From: Bradyrhizobium sp. CB82
GTDB lineage: Bacteria; Pseudomonadota; Alphaproteobacteria; Rhizobiales; Xanthobacteraceae
Reading direction: 5' to 3'
Length of the DNA stretch: 64,000 bases
Assembly: GCF_029714405.1 (NCBI RefSeq)
Contig: NZ_CP121650.1
Coordinates: 6,887,001-6,951,000 of the forward strand
In this document: piece after piece, positions 35,319 to 43,949 of the stretch
Numbering within the stretch: the first letter of the stretch is position 1
Layout of the letters: every line of letters begins with the position of its first letter
The notes under the pieces: generated by a model
Told to the model about the DNA's origin: nothing
The model's database searches: none
What the model saw: the letters and a program-made list of their open reading frames with translations, nothing else
Made by a program: the position numbers and the translations under genes

Positions 35319-38300
35319 ATGAAGATTACCCGCCTGCGCCTTCACGGCTTCAAGTCCTTCGTCGAGCCCACCGACTTCGTGATCGAAGCGGGCCTCACCG
35401 GCGTCGTCGGACCGAACGGCTGCGGCAAGTCGAATCTGGTCGAAGCGCTGCGCTGGGCGATGGGCGAGACCTCGCACAAATCGCTGCGCGCCGCCGACAT
35501 GGACGCGGTGATCTTCGCCGGCTCCGGCAATCGCCCCGCGCGCAACCACGCCGAAGTGACGATGACGATCGACAATGCCGATCGCACCGCGCCTGCGGCG
35601 ATGAACGACAGCCAGCTTCTCGAAATCTCCCGTCGCATCGAGCGCGAGGCGGGCTCGGTCTATCGCATCAACGGCCGCGACGTGCGCGCCCGTGACGTGC
35701 AGATCCTGTTCGCCGATGCCGCGACCGGCGCGCGCTCGCCGGCCCTCGTCCATCAGGGCAAGATCGGCGAGATCATTCAGGCCAAACCCGAACAGCGCCG
35801 CCGCGTGCTGGAAGATGCCGCCGGCGTCGCCGGCCTGCACGCCCGCCGCCATGAGGCCGAGCTGCGGCTGAAGGCAGCCGAAACCAACCTCACCCGCGTC
35901 GAGGACGTGATCGGCCAGCTCTCCGGCCAGATGGAAGGCTTGAAGAAGCAGGCCCGCCAAGCTGTGCGCTATCGCGAGGTCGCGGCCAAGGTGCGCAAGG
36001 CCGAGGCGACGCTGTTCCATCTGCGCTGGATCGGGGCGCAAGCCGAGGTCAATGCTTCCGGCCACACCCATGATCTCGCCGTCCGCGAGATGGCCGAGCG
36101 CACCCAGCACCAGGCGGAAGCTGCCCGCATCCAGGCGATCCGCGCCGCCGGGATGCCGGCGCTGCGTGATGCCGAAGCGCGCGCCGCGGCCGGCCTGCAA
36201 CGGCTGACCAATGCACGCGAGCTGCTCGACCGCGAGGAAGAGCGTGCCAAGGAGCGCGTCACCGAGCTCGAGCGCCGGCTGACCCAGTTCGAGGGCGACA
36301 TCGCCCGCGCCCAGCAGCAGACCATGGATGCCGACGTCGCGCTTCAGCGGCTCGATGCCGAGGATCTGGAGCTGAAGGAAGAGATCAAGTCGCGTGTCGA
36401 GAAGCGTTCCGGCGTCGACGAGCGCGTGGCCGGGGCCGAGGCGACACTCACCGAAGCCGAGCAGCAATTCTCCGAGCTGACCACCGCGCTCGCCGACCTC
36501 ACCGCCAAGCGCAACCAGCTGGAAGCCAATGTCCGCACCCACCGCGACCGCCTCGCCCGGCTCGACCAGGAGATCGCGAACGTCTCGGCCGAAGAGCAGA
36601 AGCTTGCGGAGGAGACCGGCGGCTTCGGTGACCTCGACGAGCTGACCGCTGCCGTCGAGAACGCCGAGCAGACGCTGGCGGCGTCCGAAGCCGCGGCACA
36701 GGCGAGCGAAGCCGCGCATGTCGCGGCTCGCCAGACGCTGGAATCCTCGCGCTCGCCGCTGAACGAGGCCGACAAGCGCGTGCAGCGGCTGGAGACCGAG
36801 GCGCGCACGATCTCGAAGATCGTCAACGGCGAGACCAAGAATCTGTGGCCGCCGATCATCGATGGCATCACCGTCGACAAGGGCTTTGAAAAAGCGATCG
36901 GCGCCGCGCTCGGCGACGACCTCGACGCACCCGTCGATCCCTCCGCGCCGATGCGCTGGACCAATGCTGGCGTCACCGATGGCGACCCGGCCCTCCCCGA
37001 GGGCGTCGTGGCCCTCGCCGACCACGTGCAGGCGCCGATCGAGCTCTCGCGCCGCCTGGCGCAAATCGGCGTCGTGCCGCGCGAGCGCGGCGCCGAGCTC
37101 GTCTCGCAGCTCAAGACCGGTCAGCGGCTGGTCTCGCCCGAAGGCGACGTCTGGCGCTGGGACGGTTTTGTCGCAGCGGCTCACGCGCCGACCGGTGCTG
37201 CGCGACGTCTTGCTGAGCGCGCCCGCCTCGTCGACATCGAGAACGAGCTGGAGCAGGCCCGCATCGACGCGCAGGTCAAGCGCCAGGCGCTGGAGAACGC
37301 CGAAGCCGAATTGCAGATGGCCGCCAGCACGGAAGGCGCCACGCGAGAGGCATGGCGCGCCGCGCAGCGCGAGCTCAACGCCGCGCGCGAGCGCCATGCC
37401 ACCGCGGAGCGCGAAATCAACCGTCACGCCGCGCGCAAGTCGGCGCTGTCTGAAGCGCACAGCCGCCTCGCCGCCGACCGCGCCGAGGCCGAGGCCGCGC
37501 ATGAATATGCAGCGGCTGCGATCTCCGAGCTGCCGTCGAGCGAAGACACCGAAGTCCGGCTCGCCGCCGTGCGCAGCGACATCGAGGGCCATCGCCGCAT
37601 GGCCGCCCAGGTCCGTGCCGAGGCGCAGGCGCTGGCGCGCGAGGCCGAGCTCGCCGACCGCCGCGTGCAGGCGATCCTCGCCGAGCGCACCGAATGGCAG
37701 AACCGGAAAGCAAGCGCGGCCTCCCACATCGACACCATCCAGGCCCGCATCACCGAGGTCTCGATCGAGCGCAGCGACCTCGAGAATGCCCCCGCGGTGT
37801 TCGCCGAGAAGCGCAGCGCGCTGATCAACGAGATCGAATACGCCGAGAACGATCGCCGCGTCGCCGCCGACGCGCTCGCTGAGGCCGAAACGGCCATGGC
37901 AGAGACCGATCGCGTGGCAAAGTTGTCGCTCGAAGCACTGTCGAGCGCCCGCGAGGCGACCGCGCGCGCCGAGGAGCGCATGGAAGGCGCACGGCGCCGG
38001 CTCGAAGACATCGAGCGCGAAATCCGCGACATGCTCGAGGTCGAGCCGCAGGCAGTCGCAGGCCTTGCCGAGATCGAGCCCGGCGCCGAGCTGCCGCCGC
38101 TTCATGAGATCGAGGAAGATCTGGAAAAGCTGCGCCGCGACCGCGAGCGTCTCGGTGCGGTGAACCTGCGCGCCGAGGAAGAGCTGCGCGAGGTCGAGGC
38201 CCAGCACACTGGCCTCACCACCGAGCGCGACGACCTCGTCGAAGCCATCAAACGGTTGCGCCAGGGGATCCAGAGCCTCAACAAGGAGGCCCGCGAGCGG

Positions 38301-38783
38301 CTGCTGACCTCGTTCGAGGTCGTCAACAACCACTTCAAGCGGCTGTTCGTCGAGCTGTTCGGCGGCGGCGAGGCGGCCCTGCACCTGATCGAGAGCGACG
38401 ATCCGCTCGAGGCCGGTCTCGAGATCATCGCAAAGCCGCCGGGCAAGAAGCCGCAGACGCTGTCGCTGCTCTCGGGCGGCGAGCAGGCACTGACTGCGAT
38501 GGCGCTGATCTTCGCGGTGTTCCTCACCAACCCCTCGCCGATCTGCGTGCTGGACGAGGTCGACGCGCCGCTCGACGACCACAACGTCGAACGCTACTGC
38601 AACCTCCTGCACGAGATGACCGGCTCGACCGACACGCGCTTCATCATCATCACGCACAATCCGATCACGATGGCGCGGATGAACCGGCTGTTCGGCGTCA
38701 CCATGGCCGAGCGCGGCGTCTCGCAGCTCGTGTCGGTGAACCTGCAGGAAGCGGTGGAGATTCTCGATCAGAACGTGGCGTGA
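35319..38783 (+). CDS. smc: Chromosome segregation SMC ATPase
   Basis: SMC forms a ring with ScpA and ScpB that compacts and segregates the chromosome. The 1154-residue product has the Walker A GPNGCGKSN (31-39). Long coiled coils run at about 170-490 and 640-980, with the hinge near 500-620 (VNGETKNLWPPIIDGITVDK begins it). The signature LSGGEQ is at 1051-1056 and Walker B VLDEVDAPLDD near 1077-1087. The start at 35319 (MKITRLRLHG) is preferred because the conserved head begins immediately; an upstream in-frame Met adds 21 unrelated residues. Confidence 0.97.
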   Translation: MKITRLRLHGFKSFVEPTDFVIEAGLTGVVGPNGCGKSNLVEALRWAMGETSHKSLRAADMDAVIFAGSGNRPARNHAEVTMTIDNADRTAPAAMNDSQLLEISRRIEREAGSVYRINGRDVRARDVQILFADAATGARSPALVHQGKIGEIIQAKPEQRRRVLEDAAGVAGLHARRHEAELRLKAAETNLTRVEDVIGQLSGQMEGLKKQARQAVRYREVAAKVRKAEATLFHLRWIGAQAEVNASGHTHDLAVREMAERTQHQAEAARIQAIRAAGMPALRDAEARAAAGLQRLTNARELLDREEERAKERVTELERRLTQFEGDIARAQQQTMDADVALQRLDAEDLELKEEIKSRVEKRSGVDERVAGAEATLTEAEQQFSELTTALADLTAKRNQLEANVRTHRDRLARLDQEIANVSAEEQKLAEETGGFGDLDELTAAVENAEQTLAASEAAAQASEAAHVAARQTLESSRSPLNEADKRVQRLETEARTISKIVNGETKNLWPPIIDGITVDKGFEKAIGAALGDDLDAPVDPSAPMRWTNAGVTDGDPALPEGVVALADHVQAPIELSRRLAQIGVVPRERGAELVSQLKTGQRLVSPEGDVWRWDGFVAAAHAPTGAARRLAERARLVDIENELEQARIDAQVKRQALENAEAELQMAASTEGATREAWRAAQRELNAARERHATAEREINRHAARKSALSEAHSRLAADRAEAEAAHEYAAAAISELPSSEDTEVRLAAVRSDIEGHRRMAAQVRAEAQALAREAELADRRVQAILAERTEWQNRKASAASHIDTIQARITEVSIERSDLENAPAVFAEKRSALINEIEYAENDRRVAADALAEAETAMAETDRVAKLSLEALSSAREATARAEERMEGARRRLEDIEREIRDMLEVEPQAVAGLAEIEPGAELPPLHEIEEDLEKLRRDRERLGAVNLRAEEELREVEAQHTGLTTERDDLVEAIKRLRQGIQSLNKEARERLLTSFEVVNNHFKRLFVELFGGGEAALHLIESDDPLEAGLEIIAKPPGKKPQTLSLLSGGEQALTAMALIFAVFLTNPSPICVLDEVDAPLDDHNVERYCNLLHEMTGSTDTRFIIITHNPITMARMNRLFGVTMAERGVSQLVSVNLQEAVEILDQNVA

Positions 38784-38804
38784 GACTGCGGACGTTCCAC
38801 AACC

Positions 38805-38908
38805 ATTGACGTCATCATCCGCGAAGGCGGATGATCCAGTACGCCGTGACTTCTCGGTTGACGGCGCTGTCACGGAGTACTGGATGCCCCGCCTTCGCGT
38901 GGCATGAC
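38805..38908. repeat. Palindromic repeat after smc
   Basis: The arms catcatccgcgaaggcgga, tgatccagtac, gtactggatgccccgcc and ttcgcgtggcatgac are complementary in nested fashion (GATCCAGTAC / GTACTGGATG and CCGCGAAGGCGG / CCGCCTTCGCG). It fills nearly the whole spacer between smc and the Rsm22 gene and would form a strong hairpin at the end of the smc message. Confidence 0.75.
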
Positions 38909-38913
38909 CGCGC

Positions 38914-39894
38914 ATGATGATCGCTCCCACCCTCCCCGCCGAACTGAAAGCCGCCCTTGACGCGAAGCTGCAAGGCTTCTCCCGCACCGACGCTGCGCGG
39001 CGGTCGTCGCAGATCTCGAGGACCTATCGCGCTGGCGGTGGCTCGGGCGCCATCAAGTCCGATGCCGATGCGCTGGCCTATGCGCTCGCACGGATGCCCG
39101 CGACCTATGCCGCCGTTGCGGCCAGCCTGAATGCGCTGACCGAGATCGCGCCGGAGCTTGCTCCGGAAAGCCTGCTCGATGTCGGCGCAGGGCCGGGCAC
39201 CGCGAGCTGGGCAGCCGCGGAAGCCTTTGCTTCGCTGCAATCCTTCACCCTGCTCGACGCCAACCGCACGTTGAGCAACCTGGCACTCGAGCTTGCGCAT
39301 GACAGCGCGCGACTGGCTGACTGCCGGTATTTGCCGGGCGACGCGGCCGCGAACCTCGCGGAGGCCATGCCCGCCGATCTCGTCGTCGCGAGCTACATGA
39401 TTGGCGAGCTCAGTGAGCACGACCAGCGCGTGCTCGGCGAGGCCATGTGGGCGAAAGCCCGGCACGCCCTCGTCGTGATCGAGCCTGGCACGCCGGCCGG
39501 GTACGCGCGCATCCTTGCGCTGCGTCAGCAGTTGATTGCATTGGGCGCGCATGTCGCAGGCCCCTGCCCGCACGATAAACCCTGCCCGCTCGTCGCGCCC
39601 GACTGGTGCCATTTCACCCAGCGGTTGCCGCGCTCGCGAGCGCACCGGCAGCTCAAGGCGGCCGAGGTGCCGTTCGAGGACGAGAAGTTCATCTATGTGG
39701 CGCTGACCCGCGCGCCCCCTGCCGCGCGCTTTTCGCGCGTGCTGGCAGAGCCGGACGTGGGTAAGGTCGAGATCACCGCCAAACTCTGTACCGAAGAGGG
39801 CGTCGAGCTCGCAAAGGTGCCGCGCCGCGACAAGGCGGCTTATGCGGGTGCCCGCCGCTGGCGTTGGGGCGACGCCGTCATGGCCGAAAGTTAA
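38914..39894 (+). CDS. Rsm22-family methyltransferase-like protein with four-Cys metal site
   Basis: A 326-residue protein of the Rsm22/METTL17 family, which associates with the small ribosomal subunit in mitochondria. The SAM-binding loop LLDVGAGPGTASWAAAEA is near residues 87-104. Four cysteines match the family metal site: Cys218 and Cys224 in GPCPHDKPCPL, Cys232 in WCHF, and Cys292 in KLCTEEG. In METTL17 the equivalent Cys bind a 4Fe-4S cluster. Methyltransferase activity of the family is disputed. Two adjacent ATG codons (38914, 38917) could be the start. Confidence 0.88.
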   Translation: MMIAPTLPAELKAALDAKLQGFSRTDAARRSSQISRTYRAGGGSGAIKSDADALAYALARMPATYAAVAASLNALTEIAPELAPESLLDVGAGPGTASWAAAEAFASLQSFTLLDANRTLSNLALELAHDSARLADCRYLPGDAAANLAEAMPADLVVASYMIGELSEHDQRVLGEAMWAKARHALVVIEPGTPAGYARILALRQQLIALGAHVAGPCPHDKPCPLVAPDWCHFTQRLPRSRAHRQLKAAEVPFEDEKFIYVALTRAPPAARFSRVLAEPDVGKVEITAKLCTEEGVELAKVPRRDKAAYAGARRWRWGDAVMAES

Positions 39895-40039
39895 CCTCGT
39901 TCGGCGCTTTTCCCTTGAACTGGAATGGGCTCGCGCCCGACCAAGCCTTACTTGCCTTTTGCCCGCCTTGCTCGCCGGCCTGCCGCCCGGCGTCATTTTG
40001 GTTTACGCTACGCGCCTTCTTTCCCCTCAGGAGTTCTCC

Positions 40040-40600
40040 ATGTCGACCGGCTGGATCGTTCTCGGCGTCATCGTCGTCCTCGTGCTGTTCGCCTTCGGCG
40101 CCTACAACCGCCTGGTGGCGCTGAGCCAGCGCGTGGGCCAGGCCTTTGCCGACATCGACGTGCAGCTCAAGCAGCGGCATGACCTGATTCCGAACCTGGT
40201 CGAGACCGTGAAGGGCTACGCCGCGCATGAGCGCGGCACCCTCGACGACGTCATCAAGGCGCGCAATTCGGCGATGTCGGCGCAGGGTCCGGCGCAGGTG
40301 TCCGCGGCCGAGAACCAGCTCTCCGGCGCGCTCGGCCGGCTGATCGCGCTGTCGGAGGCCTATCCCGATCTCAAGGCCAACGCCAATTTCCAGCAGCTCG
40401 CGAGCGAGCTCTCGGACCTCGAGAACAAGATCGCAGCGAGCCGCCGTTTCTTCAACAACGCGGTCCAGGAATACAACACCGGCATCCAGCAGATGCCCGC
40501 CGCCTTGTTCGCCGGCATGTTCGGCTTCACGCGCAAGGAGTTCTTCGATCTCGGCGCGAGCCGCACCGAGGTCGAGGCAACGCCACAGGTCAAGTTCTGA
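40040..40600 (+). CDS. lemA: LemA family protein
   Basis: A 186-residue LemA protein. The N-terminal transmembrane helix is MSTGWIVLGVIVVLVLFAFG, followed by AYNRLVALSQRVGQAFADID, the hallmark QLKQRHDLIPNLVETVKGYA, and a helical bundle to FNNAVQEYNTGIQQMPAALF. LemA proteins commonly pair with M48 (HtpX-like) proteases or DUF2207 proteins; the role may be envelope-stress or protease support. The ATG at 40040 has AGGAG 7 bases upstream. The M48 gene follows after 31 bases, so the two form an operon. Confidence 0.93.
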   Translation: MSTGWIVLGVIVVLVLFAFGAYNRLVALSQRVGQAFADIDVQLKQRHDLIPNLVETVKGYAAHERGTLDDVIKARNSAMSAQGPAQVSAAENQLSGALGRLIALSEAYPDLKANANFQQLASELSDLENKIAASRRFFNNAVQEYNTGIQQMPAALFAGMFGFTRKEFFDLGASRTEVEATPQVKF

Positions 40601-40631
40601 TCGAACCGATTGACCGGCAGGACAGCGCGCC

Positions 40632-41840
40632 ATGGCCGCGTATGGTCTCTACACGCATATCGCCTCGAACAAGTTTCGTTCGATGGTTCTGCTCGCGGGG
40701 CTGTTCCTGCTGGTCTATGTGCTGGTCTATGCCGGTGCGCTGATCGCCGAAGTCGTCATCAACGGCAATCAGTCCGTCGCCTATTACCTGACCCGCGCCT
40801 TCTCCGATCTGATCAAGGCCTCCCCCTTTGCGACCGTCGCGGTGGTTGCCTGGATCGTGATCGCCTATTTCTTCCACCAATCGATGATCGATGCCGTCAC
40901 CGGCGGCCATGACGTGACACGGCAGGAAGAGCCGCGGCTCTACAATCTCCTCGAAAATCTCTGCATCTCGCGCGGCATCACCATGCCGAAGCTGAAGATC
41001 ATGGAGAGCCCGGCGCTGAACGCGTTCGCGACCGGCCTCAACCCGCGGCAATACGCGATCACCGCCACCACGGGTCTGTTGGAAGCACTGAACGACCAGG
41101 AGATCGAGGCGGTGCTGGGCCACGAGCTGACCCACATCAGGAACGGCGACGTGCAGCTGATGGTGGTCGCCGTGATCATCGCCGGTGTGGTCGGCTTCTT
41201 CGGCGAGTTGTTCTTCCGCCTGTTCACGAGCTTCAACTGGAGTTCGGGCTCCGGCGGCTCGTTGTCTTCGGGTTCGTCCTCCTCGTCGCGATCGTCCTCA
41301 TCAAGCGACAGCAAGAGCTCCGGCGGCGGCGCAGTGGTGGTCGTCATCATCGCGGTCGTGCTGATCGTGGTGGCCTGGCTGGTGTCGCAGGTGGTCAAGC
41401 TCGCGCTGTCGCGTTCGCGCGAATTCTTGGCCGATGCCGGCTCGGTCGAGCTCACCAAGAACCCCGACGCGATGATCTCGGCACTGCGCAAGATCGACGG
41501 CCGCGGCGAGCTGCCGGGCGCGACCTCTGCCGTGATGGAGCTCTGCGTCGACAATCCCCGCGAGGGCTTCGCCGACCTGTTCGCGACCCACCCCTCGGTG
41601 GACGCGCGGATCAAGGCGCTGGTCGATTTTGCCGGCGGCCATGACCCGGGCCCGCTCCAGCCGCCGACCGACGAAGGCAAGCAACCTGATACCGAGGCGG
41701 AACAGCAGGACGCCCCGCCGCCGCTGCCCACCGGGCCATGGAATGATCCGGGCAAGCCGGCCGATGCCGCGCAGGGCACCGCGCACAGCCCGTCCGGAAC
41801 CCCCGTCCCCAACCCGATGGGGCCTTGGGGCCATCATTGA
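40632..41840 (+). CDS. M48 family zinc metalloprotease (HtpX-like) with Ser-rich loop
   Basis: A 402-residue membrane protease. Transmembrane helices lie at about 17-42 and 64-82, and the zinc motif HELTH is at 164-168 with the third ligand region SREFLADAGSVEL near 259. A Ser/Gly-rich low-complexity stretch (about residues 196-236, mostly Ser) and another helix separate the two. The C-terminal 70 residues are Pro/Gln-rich. M48 enzymes degrade misfolded membrane proteins. It follows lemA by 31 bases, the usual pairing. The Ser-rich insertion is longer than in HtpX of enterics. Confidence 0.9.
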   Translation: MAAYGLYTHIASNKFRSMVLLAGLFLLVYVLVYAGALIAEVVINGNQSVAYYLTRAFSDLIKASPFATVAVVAWIVIAYFFHQSMIDAVTGGHDVTRQEEPRLYNLLENLCISRGITMPKLKIMESPALNAFATGLNPRQYAITATTGLLEALNDQEIEAVLGHELTHIRNGDVQLMVVAVIIAGVVGFFGELFFRLFTSFNWSSGSGGSLSSGSSSSSRSSSSSDSKSSGGGAVVVVIIAVVLIVVAWLVSQVVKLALSRSREFLADAGSVELTKNPDAMISALRKIDGRGELPGATSAVMELCVDNPREGFADLFATHPSVDARIKALVDFAGGHDPGPLQPPTDEGKQPDTEAEQQDAPPPLPTGPWNDPGKPADAAQGTAHSPSGTPVPNPMGPWGHH

Positions 41841-42003
41841 TCGCACGATTTGCACCGTCGCGAGGCCGATCTTGCGGGGATTTCATTGCGATTGGGAAAA
41901 ACCGCGAGAATTGCCGCAACGAGGCTGCGAGGAATTGAATTCTCCCTTGTTTCTGCCATGTTCGCGCCCAACAGCAGACTTGGGAAAGTCGATCTGGGAC
42001 CCG

Positions 42004-42027
42004 GCCGATTGCACCTACGCAATCGGC
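42004..42027. promoter_or_regulatory. Hairpin in the leader of the P-loop ATPase pair
   Basis: GCCGATTG, an 8-base loop and CAATCGGC form a perfect 8-base stem ending 22 bases before the ATG at 42050. No T-run follows, so it is not a terminator. It is placed to affect mRNA stability or ribosome access. Confidence 0.5.
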
Positions 42028-42049
42028 GGGCGTGCGTTAGGGGACAGCG

Positions 42050-42802
42050 ATGGCAAAGCCGGCAGTGGTTGTGGTGGGCGCGGACAAGGGCGGGGTTGGC
42101 AAGACCACGGTCTCGCGCACCTTGCTCGATTATTTTTCCGCCAACAACGTGCCGACGCGCGCCTTCGACACGGAATCCCCGCGCGGAACGCTAAAGCGCT
42201 TTCACCCGGAGATCACCGAGATCGTCGACATGATGACGACGGCCGACCAGATGAAGATCTTCGACACGCTCAATGCGGCGAGCCCGTCGGTGACCGTGAT
42301 CGACGTCCGCGCCGGCCTGCTATCGCCGGCACTCGCCTCGCTGCGCGACATCGGTTTCCTCGACGCCGCCAAGGCCGGCCAAATCACCTTCGCGGTGTTC
42401 CACATCCTGGGGCCGTCGATCGCCTCGCTCGACGAGATCGCCGAGACTGCGGGTTTCATGGCCGGCGCCAAATACTTCCTGGTGAAGAACTTCATCAACG
42501 ACACCCAGTTCTTCCAGTGGGACCAGTCGACCTACAACTCCTACTTTCACCGCATCAAGGACGCAACCGAACTCACGATCCCCAAGCTCAACGAAATGGC
42601 CTATGAGCAGGTCGAGGTCTCGTCCGTTCCGTTCCTGAAGTTCGTCGCCAACAAGGGGATGAACGACGAGGCCGCGAACTATTCCTTCGTGCTGCGCGGC
42701 TATGTCCGGCATTGGCTCGCCAATGTCTGGAGCGAATTCGACCGCATCCGGCTGACCGACATCGTCAGCTCCAAGCCCGCCGCCCGCAGCAGCGAAAAAT
42801 AG
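42050..42802 (+). CDS. ParA/MinD-like P-loop ATPase, function unknown (first of pair)
   Basis: A 250-residue deviant Walker A ATPase: VVVVGADKGGVGKTTVSRTL puts the KGGVGKT loop at 13-19, with the signature Lys13. VTVIDVRAGLLSPALASLRD near residue 84 fills the Walker A' position, and KYFLVKNFINDTQFF near 146 the base-recognition region. It resembles ATPases of the ParA/MobD type, but no ParB, parS or mobilisation gene is near. A second ATPase follows 60 bases later. RBS and promoter are within 200 bases downstream of the M48 gene. Role unknown; a dimerising switch is likely. Confidence 0.8.
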   Translation: MAKPAVVVVGADKGGVGKTTVSRTLLDYFSANNVPTRAFDTESPRGTLKRFHPEITEIVDMMTTADQMKIFDTLNAASPSVTVIDVRAGLLSPALASLRDIGFLDAAKAGQITFAVFHILGPSIASLDEIAETAGFMAGAKYFLVKNFINDTQFFQWDQSTYNSYFHRIKDATELTIPKLNEMAYEQVEVSSVPFLKFVANKGMNDEAANYSFVLRGYVRHWLANVWSEFDRIRLTDIVSSKPAARSSEK

Positions 42803-42862
42803 TTGCGGGCGAGGTGTGGATGCGGCTGGATTGGGCGCCGAACCCGCCTGATATAGCTGCTA

Positions 42863-43531
42863 ATGGCCGTCACGCCCGTCTACATCATCTGCTCGCCCCG
42901 ACCGCAGGTCGGCAAGACGCTGCTCGCGCGCCTGCTGACCGAATTCCTGCTGCTCAAGAACGGCGATGTCGCGGCCTTCGACGTCAATCTGAAGGAGCCG
43001 TCGCTGCTCGACTATCTGCCGAAGGTCACCGAGACGGCCGACGTCATCGATACCTACGGCAAGATGCAGCTCATGGACCGCGTCATCGTCGATGACGGCC
43101 TTGCCAAGGTGATCGACCTCGGCTTCCACGCCTTCGATGAATTCTTCAAGATGACCGACGAGATCGGCCTGTTGAAGGAAGCCGCCCGCCGCCACGTGGC
43201 GCCGATGATCCTGTTCGTGGCCGATACGGACCGCGTCTCGGGCCGCGCATATGAGATGCTGCGCCAGCAGATCCCGCGGATCAATCTGATCACCGTGGAC
43301 AACGAATATGTCGTGCGCGGCGAGCTGCCGCCCGCCATGGCCGGGGGCCGGCTGTTCCGCCTGCCGGCGCTGCCAGGCTTCCTGAAGACCTATATCGACC
43401 GGCTGAGCTTCTCCTTCACCGGCTATCTGCGCCAGGAGAAGGATTCCTCGACCGAGCTGCACCAATGGATCCGTCGGAATTATCTCGCCTTCCGCGAGCT
43501 CGAGCTCAGCCTGATCCTGCAACGATCCTGA
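42863..43531 (+). CDS. P-loop NTPase-like protein with altered Walker A (second of pair)
   Basis: A 222-residue protein that opens MAVTPVYIICSPRPQVGKTL. The GKT of the P-loop (Lys18) is kept, but the leading Gly/Lys of a normal GKGGVGKT loop is replaced by SPRPQV, so it lacks the signature Lys of ParA proteins. VAAFDVNLKEPSLLDYLP near 35 corresponds to the Asp-containing A' region. RHVAPMILFVADTDRVSGRA near 115 fills the core strand. The C-terminal part (LSFSFTGYLRQEKDSSTELH) is helical. It shares fold and order with its upstream neighbour but little sequence. Confidence 0.78.
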   Translation: MAVTPVYIICSPRPQVGKTLLARLLTEFLLLKNGDVAAFDVNLKEPSLLDYLPKVTETADVIDTYGKMQLMDRVIVDDGLAKVIDLGFHAFDEFFKMTDEIGLLKEAARRHVAPMILFVADTDRVSGRAYEMLRQQIPRINLITVDNEYVVRGELPPAMAGGRLFRLPALPGFLKTYIDRLSFSFTGYLRQEKDSSTELHQWIRRNYLAFRELELSLILQRS

Positions 43532-43537
43532 TTTATT

Positions 43538-43580
43538 TTACCCGGGTAATATTGACCACCCGTCTGGTGGCTTGTATGAC
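43538..43580 (+). promoter_or_regulatory. Promoter with TTACCCGGGTAA operator, GIY-YIG gene
   Basis: A perfect 12-base palindrome TTACCCGGGTAA (43538-43549) lies 2 bases before TTGACC (43552-43557), which is followed by exactly 17 bases and TATGAC (43575-43580). These are good -35 and -10 hexamers. The dyad abuts the -35, the usual place for a regulator. The expected start site near 43587 precedes the gene. Confidence 0.65.
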
Positions 43581-43612
43581 CGCGCGACACCGTGCCCCGC
43601 GAGACCAAGCCT

Positions 43613-43945
43613 ATGAGCATCGACCGAAAGGCCGCGATTGCCGCCTACAAGGAGCGCAAGACCGCCGTCGGCATCTACGTCGTCCGCTGCGCGGCGACAG
43701 GCGAAGCCTGGGTCGGCCAGGCGCTGGATCTGGAGAAGGTCCCCAATCGGATCTGGTTCACGCTGCGCCAGGACGGACACCCCTGCCGCACGCTTCAGGC
43801 CGCCTGGAACGCGCATGGCGCAGCAAACCTGAGCTTCGCCGAATGCGAGCGGCTGGACGAGGAGGAGATGAGCTATGTCCGCGATGCGCTTCTGAAGGAG
43901 CGCATGCTGCATTGGCTGTCTGAGCTGAAGGCCGAGGCGATCTGA
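43613..43945 (+). CDS. GIY-YIG domain protein
   Basis: A 110-residue protein with a GIY-YIG nuclease fold: AVGIYVVRCAATGEAWVGQA (residues 18-37) gives the GIY and a WVG in place of YIG, then NRIWFTLRQDG and CRTLQAAWNAHG. The family includes repair and intron nucleases. The short form here is a stand-alone domain of unknown target, common in Rhizobiales. The conserved Arg is seen (Arg47 or Arg52), but a clear catalytic Glu is not certain. The ATG at 43613 is preferred over a GTG at 43592. It has its own promoter. Confidence 0.8.
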   Translation: MSIDRKAAIAAYKERKTAVGIYVVRCAATGEAWVGQALDLEKVPNRIWFTLRQDGHPCRTLQAAWNAHGAANLSFAECERLDEEEMSYVRDALLKERMLHWLSELKAEAI

Positions 43946-43949
43946 GCGC

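Noticed and set aside
35274..38987. A 1237-codon open frame antisense to smc
   Set aside because: It is the mirror frame of a GC-rich gene, with no domain, no RBS, and residue use typical of antisense artefacts.
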